Part shown: one piece after another, positions 24,331 to 33,124 of the stretch
Layout: each line of letters opens with the position of its first letter
Position numbering within the stretch: position 1 is the first letter of the stretch
Origin: Spirosoma fluviale
GTDB taxonomy: Bacteria; Bacteroidota; Bacteroidia; Cytophagales; Spirosomataceae
Direction: 5' to 3'
Assembly: GCF_900230225.1 (NCBI RefSeq)
Contig: NZ_OCNH01000006.1
Location: 338,692 to 402,691, forward strand
Length of the DNA: 64,000 nucleotides
Notes under the pieces: generated by a model
What the model was told of the DNA's origin: nothing
What the model saw: the letters and a program-made list of their open reading frames with translations, nothing else
The model's database searches: none
Program-made: the position numbers and the translations under genes

Positions 24331-25485
24331 TTATTGTCTGGCGGATGGGGGGATAAGAATGGGCTTGATGCAGTTGTCGAGTTTGGCCGAAAAGATGTGA
24401 TAAGCATCCGATACTTCTTCCAATGGAACGCGGTGCGTTATAATCTCTTTCGGATTCAGCCGACCCGCCTGGATATGGTCGATGAGCCGGGGCAATAGCC
24501 GCTTGACGGAAGCCTGATTGGCCCGGATGGTAATGCCTTTGTTAACGACGTTACCTATGGGGACGAGGTTATCCGTAGGACCATAAACACCTACAATGGA
24601 GACAATGCCGCCCTTCTTGACCGAGTTTATAGCCCAGTGAAGTGCGGTCGCGGAACCCGCCTGAATCATCAGTTTTCGGCCCGTAATGGTCTGCAGGGCG
24701 CTACCGGCTGCATCGCCACCCACGGCATCGATACAAACATCAGCCCCAAACCAGTCGGTGGTTTTTTTGATGAACAGAACCGGATCTTCCATTGACCGAA
24801 AGTTGTAGGCTTCGCACTGCGCGTACTTCTTGACAAAGTCGAGCCGATATTCGAGGTGGTCGATCACAATAACCCGTCCCGCACCAAACAGCCAGGCCGA
24901 TTTAGCGGCCATAATACCCACCGGGCCAGCTCCGAATACGACCACAGTATCGCCTTTTTTTATACCGCCCATCTCGGCTGCCTGATAGCCAGTGGGTACG
25001 ACATCGGTGAGCAGTACGGCATCGTCGTGGTCCATCCAGTCGGGAATGATTGTCGGGCCTACATCGGCATAAGGAACCCGTACAAACTCGGCCTGTCCGC
25101 CGTCGTAGCCGCCGGCGGTGTGGGAGTATCCAAAAATGCCGCCTACTGCGGTGGCTTCGGGGTTGGATTCGTGGCAGTTGCCGAATAGCCCCTGCTTACA
25201 AAAGGCACATTTACCACAGGCAACGTTAAAGGGTACGATCACGTTATCGCCTACCGAGAGATTCTGAACCGACGACCCAATTTCTTCCACTACCCCGATA
25301 AACTCATGGCCGAAGGTCATTCCAACGCGTGTGTCGGGGACCAGCCCGTGGTAAAGGTGTAGATCGGACCCGCAGATACAGGAACGGGTGACCCGAACAA
25401 TGGCATCGCCCGGATGCAGGATTTCTGGATACGGTTTTTGGGCGGCCCGGACTCGGAACGGCCCCCGATAATTCATAGCTAGCAT
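24331..25485 (-). CDS. Zinc-dependent alcohol dehydrogenase (MDR family)
   Basis: A 384-residue NAD(P)-dependent dehydrogenase. The catalytic zinc site is CICGSDLH with GHEFIGVVEEIG, and the structural zinc site is the four cysteines of CGKCAFCKQGLFGNC. The cofactor motif is VVFGAGPVGIMAAK (about residue 190), with a following acidic residue in VIDHLEYR pointing to NAD(H). Length and the long loop with GGIFGYSHTAGGYDGG resemble the glutathione-independent formaldehyde dehydrogenase type; the substrate is not certain. First gene of a three-gene minus-strand operon. Confidence 0.9.
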   Translation of the reverse strand: MLAMNYRGPFRVRAAQKPYPEILHPGDAIVRVTRSCICGSDLHLYHGLVPDTRVGMTFGHEFIGVVEEIGSSVQNLSVGDNVIVPFNVACGKCAFCKQGLFGNCHESNPEATAVGGIFGYSHTAGGYDGGQAEFVRVPYADVGPTIIPDWMDHDDAVLLTDVVPTGYQAAEMGGIKKGDTVVVFGAGPVGIMAAKSAWLFGAGRVIVIDHLEYRLDFVKKYAQCEAYNFRSMEDPVLFIKKTTDWFGADVCIDAVGGDAAGSALQTITGRKLMIQAGSATALHWAINSVKKGGIVSIVGVYGPTDNLVPIGNVVNKGITIRANQASVKRLLPRLIDHIQAGRLNPKEIITHRVPLEEVSDAYHIFSAKLDNCIKPILIPPSARQ

Positions 25486-25526
25486 ACGCGTGTTCGTTCG
25501 TTTAGTTGTTGTTTATCTGTTGAAGG

Positions 25527-25904
25527 CTACTGGTTGCTCGAACCCGAACCTTTGGGCGGTGTGCCTCCCGATTTTGTACCGGTTTTAGTGCCCGACGAGT
25601 TGTTTCGTTTAGCGGTAGCAGGTGCCGATGCGGATGCCGATTGCCCCCGGTTAACCGTTGGTCCGCCCGTGGTGGAGGTCGACCCGCTGGCTATGGCTCG
25701 TTTCTGTTCTGCGTCTTTATTATAGGGAACCCCATTGCCCATCGTCTGGCTCGTATTGGCCTTTCGGGCATTATTCTGAGAAGAGTTTCCCTGTCGTCCG
25801 GCGTTGCTGCTGTTGCCGCTATATTTTCCTCCGGCTGCCTGGGCGTTAACGGTGGCCACACCGATCAACAGGGTCATGGCCAGGGTGATGATGATAGTTT
25901 TCAT
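25527..25904 (-). CDS. Small secreted low-complexity protein
   Basis: A 125-residue protein with a signal peptide (MKTIIITLAMTLLIGVATVNAQA). The mature part is disordered and rich in Ser, Asn, Gly, Thr and Lys (for example KYSGNSSNAGRQGNSSQNNA and RNNSSGTKTGTKSGG). No cysteine or enzyme motif is present. Probably periplasmic or surface-exposed; role unknown. A 25-bp-arm inverted repeat lies immediately upstream. Confidence 0.7.
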   Translation of the reverse strand: MKTIIITLAMTLLIGVATVNAQAAGGKYSGNSSNAGRQGNSSQNNARKANTSQTMGNGVPYNKDAEQKRAIASGSTSTTGGPTVNRGQSASASAPATAKRNNSSGTKTGTKSGGTPPKGSGSSNQ

Positions 25905-25914
25905 AGGTTATTTA

Positions 25915-25979
25915 CTCAAATGAGTCGGTTTAGATACAGACACTTATTGAAGCGCTGTATCTAAACCAACTCATTTGAG
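25915..25979. repeat. Inverted repeat, 25-bp arms
   Basis: The arms 25915-25939 and 25955-25979 are reverse complements with one mismatch. Each arm begins or ends with the small palindrome CTCAAATGAG. It lies between the lipoprotein gene (stop at 26035) and the secreted-protein gene (start at 25904) on the minus strand. It may act as terminator for the first, or lie in the 5' leader of the second. Confidence 0.75.
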
Positions 25980-26034
25980 GCATCTATTGCCATAAGAAGT
26001 AAGGGAACGGTACGGTAAGAACCGGGAGATAGAC

Positions 26035-26814
26035 CTACCCGTGATTAGCGTCGCTGGGGTCGTCGAGGGAGTTGGTAATTAATTTAGCGAGGCTGATGGC
26101 TCCCTGTTTTGCTTGATCAATGCTACCGGGCGCCTGTACGACAACGCTGAAAACGTGATTGTTATACAAAACGTGCAGTGCTTTTTTGCCCGGTTCCCAG
26201 ATGGCTTTATCACCCACTTCGGTTACGGCTTCGCCAGTTGCCGTGTTTTTGGCAGGTGTAGCAATGGGCGGACTTGGAGCGGTGATACCTGCCAGCGGAG
26301 CCGATGGGTCGCCCCCTCGGGTTGAATCCTGCTCCGGAGTAGTGGACTCCGTCGTAGCCGGGAATTCGGCACCGGTTCCTTCAGGTGCGGGGCCGTAAAT
26401 TGTTGGCTTAGGCTGGTTAGCTTGTTCCTCGGCTACATTGGCCTGTGGTTCAAACAGCTTGTTAAAATGATACTCAGACTGAAACGTAGACTCAAACGGC
26501 TTCTTGCTTTCCAGATAGAAGGCAATTTTGTTGTTCCCCCAGCGAAGTTCGCAGTTGTTAAGCCCGCTGTACTTCGCCAGTTCGACGTCTTCGCCGAGTT
26601 TGAAGAGGTTCTTGACAAACTCTTCGGGCAGGTAGTTGCACCGTTCCTGATAGCGATAATCGGTGCTGAGCAACCAGGTACCGCTAACGCGTCTGGCTAG
26701 TTTACTGTCGGCGTCTCCGGCACCGGCGGCATTGAGGGTTTCTAAATTATCCCGACTTTGGGTGGAACAGGCAGCCAGGCACAGTCCCATAAATAATAGC
26801 TTTACTTGTTTCAT
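26035..26814 (-). CDS. Hypothetical lipoprotein, 259 residues
   Basis: The SPII signal MKQVKLLFMGLCLAAC, with the lipidated cysteine at residue 16, is followed by a mature domain with a CNYLPEEFVKNL segment and NNCELRW. A Pro/Thr/Ala-rich linker spans about 125-190, and a C-terminal beta segment follows (AIWEPGKKALHVLYNNHVFSVVVQAPG). Likely an outer-membrane or periplasmic lipoprotein. No known family. Confidence 0.75.
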   Translation of the reverse strand: MKQVKLLFMGLCLAACSTQSRDNLETLNAAGAGDADSKLARRVSGTWLLSTDYRYQERCNYLPEEFVKNLFKLGEDVELAKYSGLNNCELRWGNNKIAFYLESKKPFESTFQSEYHFNKLFEPQANVAEEQANQPKPTIYGPAPEGTGAEFPATTESTTPEQDSTRGGDPSAPLAGITAPSPPIATPAKNTATGEAVTEVGDKAIWEPGKKALHVLYNNHVFSVVVQAPGSIDQAKQGAISLAKLITNSLDDPSDANHG

Positions 26815-26948
26815 CCGTTTTTTAGGTCAGACTGGAGTAGAACACCGGTTGTACTTGACGGATGCAATCCACTCATCAACGGGTAAACCCGCAGCAGCTG
26901 GCAAAGAGGATAAAGTTTGCTCGAATTGTGAGGGAAAGGGGAAGTACA

Positions 26949-27049
26949 AGGAGTTAGGAGTGAGGAGCGAGAAGTGAGGAGGGCTGGCGCACGCTGTGCC
27001 GCCGGATGGCTCCTAACTCCTAACTCCTAACTCCTCACTCCTAATACTA
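26949..27049. repeat. Dispersed hairpin repeat, copy 2 (upstream M28 end)
   Basis: A G-rich arm of GGAG-type heptamers, a GC core at 26979-27010 shared with copy 1 (15389-15425), and a C-rich arm with CTCCTAA heptamers up to 27043, followed by (TACTAA)n-like sequence to 27059. Found downstream of the M28 peptidase gene. Confidence 0.85.
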
Positions 27050-27066
27050 ATACTAATACTACCTTC

Positions 27067-28662
27067 CTACTGCTTATTACTATCCACCACCAGGCGCTGC
27101 TCGCGGTTGGCGATTTCCCAGGCGGTGTAGAACACGAGCCGGGCGGATTTTTCGGCCAGTTTGAAGTCGATCTTCTCGATGTCGTCCGTTGGTTTGTGGT
27201 AATCCGGGTGTAGCCCGTTGAAATAGAAAATAATGGGAATCTGGTGCTTGGCGAAGTTATAGTGATCCGAGCGGTAATAAATGCGCTGGGAATCCTGCGG
27301 ATCGTTGTACTTGTAATCCAGCTCCATGTTAATGTGCTTCTTGTTGGCTTCCTCGCTGATCTTGTGCAGATCCGACGAAAGCTTGTCCGAGCCGATCACA
27401 TAAATGTAATTGTCGGATTTGCCCAGGTGCAGGTCATCGACGCGGCCTACCATGTCGATATTCAGGTCGGCCACGGTTTTCTCCAGCGGAATAACCGGGT
27501 TCATGTCGGCGTAGTATTGCGAGCCGAGCAACCCTTTTTCTTCGCCCGAAACGGTCAGGAACAGAATGGACCGACGGGGGCCTTTGCCGGCGGCTTTGGC
27601 TTTGGCAAACGCCTGCGCAATTTCCAGAACGGATACCGTTCCCGAGCCATCGTCATTCGCGCCGTTGTTAATCTGCCCATCGGCGCTGATGCCAATATGG
27701 TCGTAATGCGACGAAACAACCAATACTTCGTCTTTCTTGTCCGTTCCCTCAATGAAACCCAGCACGTTCGACGATTCGGTTTTTTCATCGACGCGGTCGG
27801 CTTTCACGGCTACCTTGCCTGCAAGGGTCGACGATACGGGTTTAGCTGATTGAGCTACCTGGGTCATGGTTTGCGTTAAGGTAGCGGTGGTTGTATTCAG
27901 CAGACTGGCAGCCATGTCGGCAGTGACCAGAAACACACCCATTGTCCCTACATTTTCAGCACCAGCCTTCAGGCTGAGCCGGTTAAACCGAGCCTGCATG
28001 GCACTACGCTGGGTGAGCAACTGCTTGAACGCTTCTGCGGATTCGGCCGAAACGATGAACAATTGAGCCACGCCTTTCTCCTTAGCCAGCAAACTTTTGG
28101 CCCGCCAGCCGTCCGGGCCACCCCATTTAGAGGCTTCGGTGGTGCCACTGACTAGTTTTTTGCCATCGGCGGTTTTTGGCTCATCATCCAGGATTACGAG
28201 CGCTTTGCCTTTCAGGTCGCGCCCGGCATAGTCGTCGTAATTGGCGTCGCCGATTCCATAACCTGCAAAGACCGTTTCGTAGCTTGTTTCGGTAGGGAGG
28301 TACAATAGCCCATTCGGCATGAAGTCTTTGGATGGTTCGAAGCGTTTGCCGCCTGCGCTGACGTAGAAATCTCCCCAGTTTTTCTTGTAAAGCGTGTAGG
28401 GTTGCTGATAAACAAGTTTTCCATCGTCGGCCTTGACGATAGGTTTCAGACCCTCGGCGGCAAACTGGGTAGCAATGTATTCGGCGGCTTTACGTTGCCC
28501 ACGGGTTCCGGTTTCGCGGCCCTCCATGTCATCGGCGGCCAGCACGCGGAGGTGTTTTTCGAGGTCGCTGGCGGTGATGGTATTGGCAAATTTTTCCTGC
28601 GCACTACTCACAAAAGGAAGGGAAATGAGCCCGGTGGCCAGCATTAGTTGTTGAAATGTCAT
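27067..28662 (-). CDS. M28 family zinc aminopeptidase, secreted
   Basis: A 531-residue exported metallopeptidase with a signal peptide ending at about residue 21 (SSAQ). A PA-type insertion spans about 130-300, and the M28 catalytic domain about 300-500. Two-zinc ligands and catalytic residues are visible in order: HYDHIG, NGANDDGSG, SGEEKGLLGS (catalytic and binding Glu), NIDMVGR and LHPDYHKPTDD (final His). Likely periplasmic or surface peptide degradation. Single gene. Confidence 0.92.
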   Translation of the reverse strand: MTFQQLMLATGLISLPFVSSAQEKFANTITASDLEKHLRVLAADDMEGRETGTRGQRKAAEYIATQFAAEGLKPIVKADDGKLVYQQPYTLYKKNWGDFYVSAGGKRFEPSKDFMPNGLLYLPTETSYETVFAGYGIGDANYDDYAGRDLKGKALVILDDEPKTADGKKLVSGTTEASKWGGPDGWRAKSLLAKEKGVAQLFIVSAESAEAFKQLLTQRSAMQARFNRLSLKAGAENVGTMGVFLVTADMAASLLNTTTATLTQTMTQVAQSAKPVSSTLAGKVAVKADRVDEKTESSNVLGFIEGTDKKDEVLVVSSHYDHIGISADGQINNGANDDGSGTVSVLEIAQAFAKAKAAGKGPRRSILFLTVSGEEKGLLGSQYYADMNPVIPLEKTVADLNIDMVGRVDDLHLGKSDNYIYVIGSDKLSSDLHKISEEANKKHINMELDYKYNDPQDSQRIYYRSDHYNFAKHQIPIIFYFNGLHPDYHKPTDDIEKIDFKLAEKSARLVFYTAWEIANREQRLVVDSNKQ

Positions 28663-28763
28663 GTAACGGATTTGTTTGAGAATCTAATCAATCCACAATA
28701 TACGATGGTGATAACGATAAATGGAACAGGTTATAGCTAGTAAAGGCTCCGTTTTTCCGGCGT

Positions 28764-29765
28764 TCATACGTCCCGCTCCAAAGGGGTTGGCTGTTTGCGT
28801 TGCTGCACCAGTACCGGGACGATCAGGAAACTCAGGCTACTGAACAACAGGTTGAACCCAAAGCTAACGGCGTGCATGAACGTTGCCAGCGAAACCCCTT
28901 CTGTGGTGCTGAATCCATACAGCACCAGCGCCCGGCTGACCAGAAAATGGTAGGTACCTATGCCGCCCTGCGTTGGTATGGCCAGCCCCCCCAGCGAACT
29001 GACCGCCAGAATGGTAAGGGCCGCGGTAAGGGGCAGGTGCTGCGTGCTGTCGGTAGCTAGCAGCAGGACATAAGTTGTTAGCCAGGCGAAAACCTGAATG
29101 AGCAGGGTAATTGAAACGAACAGGCCGGGCCTGGGAAGTTGCCGAATGGCCATAAATCCCCGGCCGAACCCCCGGATCAGGTTAGTTAATTTCAGAACAA
29201 AGGGGCGGTTTTGTGCCGCTGGATGCCTGAGCATCTGCCAGATGATGAGGGCTGCCAGCAAGGCCAGTATCAGGCCCACTACCAGTATCACCGTACCCGG
29301 CAAAGCCAGTGTCAGGTTGGAAAAGTACGTTTTTGCCCGGCCGAATTCCAGCAGGATAGTCAGCAGAAGCACAAGAACCAGCATGAACAAGTCGATGATC
29401 CGCTCGGCGACTACCGAGCCAAGTCCCTGCGAAACCGGGATGCCATCCGTTTGCTGAAGTGAGCCGCACCGGGTCAATTCACCGGCTCCCGGCACGATCA
29501 TACTGGCCAGCGATCCGGCCAGGAGTGCCACCGTGGCCCGGAAGAGCGATGGTTTATAGCCAATAGCCTGGAGGGTAAGCTGCCAGCGGGCCGCCCGGAG
29601 AACATAAAACAGGCCAATCAGCAGACCTACCAGCCCCAGCAAGCCGTAGTCGGCTTTTCTGAACTGGTTGCCAATTTGGGTCAGTGGTACATCGTTCAGA
29701 ACATACCAGAGTAAGCCAGTGGCTAGTAAAATCGGCACTACCTGCCGCATGACCCGTTTATTCAT
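28764..29765 (-). CDS. Lysylphosphatidylglycerol synthase-type flippase domain protein (UPF0104)
   Basis: A 333-residue inner-membrane protein with about eight to nine hydrophobic segments. Family marks are YVLRAARWQLTLQAIGYKPS near the N-terminus, MIVPGAGELTRCGSLQQ and the late IPTQGGIGTYHFLVSRAL motif. These are the transmembrane part of MprF-like proteins without the synthetase domain; members are suspected lipid or polyprenol-sugar translocases. It is divergent from the glycan operon, which fits a role in envelope lipids, but this is inference. Confidence 0.88.
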   Translation of the reverse strand: MNKRVMRQVVPILLATGLLWYVLNDVPLTQIGNQFRKADYGLLGLVGLLIGLFYVLRAARWQLTLQAIGYKPSLFRATVALLAGSLASMIVPGAGELTRCGSLQQTDGIPVSQGLGSVVAERIIDLFMLVLVLLLTILLEFGRAKTYFSNLTLALPGTVILVVGLILALLAALIIWQMLRHPAAQNRPFVLKLTNLIRGFGRGFMAIRQLPRPGLFVSITLLIQVFAWLTTYVLLLATDSTQHLPLTAALTILAVSSLGGLAIPTQGGIGTYHFLVSRALVLYGFSTTEGVSLATFMHAVSFGFNLLFSSLSFLIVPVLVQQRKQPTPLERDV

Positions 29766-29805
29766 GTGGCCAAATTACCGATTTTCGGAAAGAAAATGCC
29801 CGATG

Positions 29806-29836
29806 TTGGCAAACTGGCATGGTATTAGTAAGTTTG
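29806..29836 (+). promoter_or_regulatory. Promoter of the glycan-assembly operon
   Basis: TTG at 29806-29808, 20 bp, then TAAGTTTG at 29829-29836. It matches the Bacteroidota consensus and lies 50 bp before the ATG at 29886. Confidence 0.65.
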
Positions 29837-29885
29837 ATTGCGCGTACTGCTAACCCATTCCGAAAATTCGTTCATTGCCTTTCTT

Positions 29886-31973
29886 ATGTCAAAGAAACAA
29901 AAAGGCCGGGCCGCTGTTGTCAGTGCCAGCCCAGCCCCGAAACCCCCGACTCCCGCCAGCCCCACCTCGTCACAGCCCACAACACAACCCGTTGACTCCG
30001 ACGAGAGTGCGTCTGGTTTTGACTTGATTCGGTTTACAAAGCGGGTGAAAATCACCCTCGGGGTGTTTGTCGGCCTGTTTCTGTTGTTTGTCCTGTTCAA
30101 ATGGCACTACGTGTCGCTGCCCATCTGGAACACAATTCTGCCCGACGGATCCCCAACCACACGTGGCCTGGTTACCGGAACACCCAAACAGATCCGGATG
30201 GACGATTATGCTGTGGCGGCTCCGTGGATTTTGTCCAATGCCACCAACGGCTTTGCGCAGGAAAATGAAGCCATCGGCGGACTGAACTCCTCGCTGATAC
30301 TTTTACCAACGCATCACGTGGTTACGCTGTTCAGGCCAGGGCACTGGGGATTCATGTTCCTCGACACCGAACGGGGGTACAGTTGGATTTATGACATCAA
30401 TCCGCTCATTCTGCTGGTTGGTTCGTTCCTGTTCTTCCTGTTGATCACGCGCAATCAATACGGGTTGTCGCTGGTGGGAGCGCTTACGTTGTTATTATCG
30501 TCCGGAACGGTTCGCTGGTCTTTTATCCCGTCGGCCATGATCGGGTATTGCTGTGCGGCTTTTGTCACGGTTGTCTACCTGTTACACGAAAAGAAACCGG
30601 CGCGGGTGGCCCTTTTTGCTCTCCTTCTCGTTTGGTTAGTCTGTTCCTTTGCCCTGATCCTGTATCCGCCTTACCAGCTGCCCATGGCTTATCTGTTCGG
30701 CTTTGCGCTGATCGGGTATCTGGCCAATAACTACCGCAGCATTTTTCCGCTCAAAGCTGTTGTGGTCAAGCTGGCTTCGCTGGCCGTTGCAGCTGGTCTG
30801 GCGGGCGTTGTGCTGTGGCTGTTTTTGGGCGATGTACAGGAAACGCTCAAGGCGGTGACCGGTACGGTGTATCCGGGTCAGCGCAGTGAAAGCGGTGGTA
30901 CAGGCTTTGTGGCTAACTGGTATTCAGAGTATTATAGCTGGTTTTTTGATGATCAGAAAGTGCCTAAAGGATGGCTTAATATTTGCGAATTGTCGCATTA
31001 CCTTAATTTCGCACCGGTCATTATTCCACTGATGATTCTGCTGTTTGTGCTTAACCGGAAAATCGACTGGATGCTGGCGGCAACGGCCCTATTTGTTGTA
31101 CTGATGTGGATCTGGGTGGAGGTGGGCTTCCCGTCAGGACTGGCTAAAGCCAGCCTAATGAGTATGGTTCCTACGCGTCGGGCACAGATTCCGATGGGCG
31201 TCGGGGGAATTATTCTGCTGATTTCCTACCTGGGGGCCATCCGGGACAGTGCCCTTCGTGACCTGTACCGTCGGGTTCCGGTTTGGGGTAACGCCCTGGC
31301 GCTGACCGCTATCGTTGGCTTCGTCGTCTACACCGCCTATGTGAATGTCAACGATTCGGATGGCTTAATTAAGCCCTATCAGACATTCGTGCCGGTCGTA
31401 TTTTTTGCGCTCATGAATGCGCTGCTGCTGTTCACCATTCCGGTTCGTTACCGGGTAACTATTTTTTGCGCCGGTCTGCTGATTTTTCTGTTGCCAAACC
31501 TGAAAGCCAATCCCCTGTCGAAAGGGCTGAGCCCCATTACCGATAATGTATTTTACAAAACCGTCCGGCAACTGGTGGAGCAGGACCCGCAGGCCCGTTG
31601 GCTGGTAAATGGTAGCCAGTACCTGACCTATATGGTTACGGCAACGGGGGCCAAACAGATTACGGGCGTAAAATACCTGCCCGACAGAAAGCACGTTCTT
31701 AAGGTGCTGGACCCGGAAATGAAGCGGGATTCGGCCTATAACCGATACGCCCACGTAACGAATCAAAGCTACATCAATGGCCGGGATTCGGTGATTCTGT
31801 TCAATCAGTTCGAAGATGCTTACGTAATTGCCATGGACCCCTGTTCGCCCCGGATGAAGCAGCTGAACGTTAAATATCAGGTTTTCGACCACCAGCCGCA
31901 ACCGGTAGAAGTGCGTTGTATGAAATCGGTCGCTACGCTGGGTTCGCTCACTATTTATCAGGCTAATCCTTAG
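29886..31973 (+). CDS. Large polytopic membrane protein of glycan operon
   Basis: A 695-residue protein. A Pro/Ser/Thr-rich cytoplasmic head (about 1-55) is followed by one helix (VKITLGVFVGLFLLFVLF), a large extracytoplasmic loop with RMDDYAVAAPWIL, then about 10-12 membrane helices and a soluble C-terminal domain (about 560-695). This layout, including an acidic pair in the first loop, resembles GT-C type glycosyltransferases, but I do not recognise the exact family. The start at 29886 is preferred over 29838 because it places the promoter sensibly. First gene of an operon with GT2 and GT9 enzymes. Confidence 0.7.
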   Translation: MSKKQKGRAAVVSASPAPKPPTPASPTSSQPTTQPVDSDESASGFDLIRFTKRVKITLGVFVGLFLLFVLFKWHYVSLPIWNTILPDGSPTTRGLVTGTPKQIRMDDYAVAAPWILSNATNGFAQENEAIGGLNSSLILLPTHHVVTLFRPGHWGFMFLDTERGYSWIYDINPLILLVGSFLFFLLITRNQYGLSLVGALTLLLSSGTVRWSFIPSAMIGYCCAAFVTVVYLLHEKKPARVALFALLLVWLVCSFALILYPPYQLPMAYLFGFALIGYLANNYRSIFPLKAVVVKLASLAVAAGLAGVVLWLFLGDVQETLKAVTGTVYPGQRSESGGTGFVANWYSEYYSWFFDDQKVPKGWLNICELSHYLNFAPVIIPLMILLFVLNRKIDWMLAATALFVVLMWIWVEVGFPSGLAKASLMSMVPTRRAQIPMGVGGIILLISYLGAIRDSALRDLYRRVPVWGNALALTAIVGFVVYTAYVNVNDSDGLIKPYQTFVPVVFFALMNALLLFTIPVRYRVTIFCAGLLIFLLPNLKANPLSKGLSPITDNVFYKTVRQLVEQDPQARWLVNGSQYLTYMVTATGAKQITGVKYLPDRKHVLKVLDPEMKRDSAYNRYAHVTNQSYINGRDSVILFNQFEDAYVIAMDPCSPRMKQLNVKYQVFDHQPQPVEVRCMKSVATLGSLTIYQANP

Positions 31974-31983
31974 TGCAAGCCAA

Positions 31984-32715
31984 ATGACTCCTCAATCACG
32001 TATTCTGGTTATCGTACCCTGTTATAATGAGCAGGGCGCTATTGCCAATGTGGTCCATGAACTGATGGCCGTGCGGGATCGGGAAGGGTATAAACTGGAC
32101 ATTCTGGTCGTCAATGATTGCTCGACGGATAACTCACTGAGTATTATTCGGTCGCTGCCCTGCTCGTACCTGAACCTGCCGGTCAACCTCGGCATTGGCG
32201 GGGCCATGCACAGCGGCTACCGGTACGCCTACCAAAACGGGTATGACATAGCTGTACAGATGGATGGCGACGGCCAGCATCCGGCAAACGAACTGCCAAC
32301 GGTATTACAGCCTATTTTTCAGCAGGAAGCCGACGTGTCCATCGGGTCCCGGTTTATCAGCCGAGAGGGGTTTCAGTCGTCGTTCAGCCGCCGGTTGGGG
32401 ATTCAGTATTTTCGCTGGCTGAATCAACTACTCATCGGCGAAACTGTACACGACAGTACATCGGGGTTCCGGGCGTTTAACCGGAGAACCATCGAGATTG
32501 TAAATCGTTATTATCCCGACGAGTACCCTGAGCCAGAGTCGATTGTGCAGTTTGGTTTGCAGGGGCTTCGCATCCGGGAAGTGCCCGTTCGGATGCGCAA
32601 TCGGGCAGAGGGTGTATCGTCCATCAACACCAGTCGGGCGTTGTACTACATGCTCAAGGTGTCGCTGGGGATCGTGTTTATGTATTTTCGTCTGAACAAT
32701 AAACGGCATCGCTGA
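31984..32715 (+). CDS. GT2 glycosyltransferase, polyprenyl-phosphate type
   Basis: A 243-residue enzyme similar to dolichyl/polyprenyl-phosphate sugar synthases. It has the N-terminal IVPCYNEQGAI, nucleotide-binding DILVVNDCSTDNS, LPVNLGIGGAMHSGYRYA, the metal-binding DGDGQHP (about residue 95) and STSGFRAFNRRTIEI. No C-terminal membrane helices. It likely charges a lipid carrier with a sugar for use by a membrane GT-C enzyme such as the preceding gene product. It overlaps the next gene by one base. Confidence 0.9.
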   Translation: MTPQSRILVIVPCYNEQGAIANVVHELMAVRDREGYKLDILVVNDCSTDNSLSIIRSLPCSYLNLPVNLGIGGAMHSGYRYAYQNGYDIAVQMDGDGQHPANELPTVLQPIFQQEADVSIGSRFISREGFQSSFSRRLGIQYFRWLNQLLIGETVHDSTSGFRAFNRRTIEIVNRYYPDEYPEPESIVQFGLQGLRIREVPVRMRNRAEGVSSINTSRALYYMLKVSLGIVFMYFRLNNKRHR

Positions 32716-33122
32716 TGGCTTCTGTACCCATAACCATTCAGATTATCAGCCTATTGAGCGCATTGTTGTTTCTGCTCTTTATTTTTCGGCTGATTGTAAA
32801 AGGAAAACTGCGCGAGGAGTACTCGATCTTATGGATCGTCTGCACCGTAATCCTGATCATCTTCTCGATCTGGCGGAAAGGTCTTGAACAGATTTCACTG
32901 GCGCTGGGCGTATTTTACCCACCTTCGCTGATCTTTCTAGGGGCCATTTTTGCGATTACCATTTTCCTGGTTCACCTGTCGGTTGTGGTTTCCCGGCAGC
33001 AGAACCAGATAAAAGTACTGACGCAGGAAGTGGCGCTGCTGCGAAACGAACTCAAGAACCGGCATGTGATCAACGAGCCGGAAACCAGCGCAGCGTCGCC
33101 ATCGGCGGCTCTTACCAATTGA
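32715..33122 (+). CDS. DUF2304 small membrane protein
   Basis: A 135-residue protein with three predicted membrane helices (about 8-25, 38-55, 66-88) and a cytoplasmic coiled-coil tail (VSRQQNQIKVLTQEVALLRN). The motif GKLREEYSILWIV is typical of DUF2304. The family regularly occurs next to polyprenyl-phosphate GT2 enzymes, as here, probably as a membrane partner. Starts within the stop of the GT2 gene (translational coupling). Confidence 0.85.
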   Translation: MASVPITIQIISLLSALLFLLFIFRLIVKGKLREEYSILWIVCTVILIIFSIWRKGLEQISLALGVFYPPSLIFLGAIFAITIFLVHLSVVVSRQQNQIKVLTQEVALLRNELKNRHVINEPETSAASPSAALTN

Positions 33123-33124
33123 TT

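Noticed and set aside
27244..27849. 201-residue plus-strand frame inside the M28 peptidase gene
   Set aside because: Antisense shadow; the M28 frame holds all catalytic motifs.
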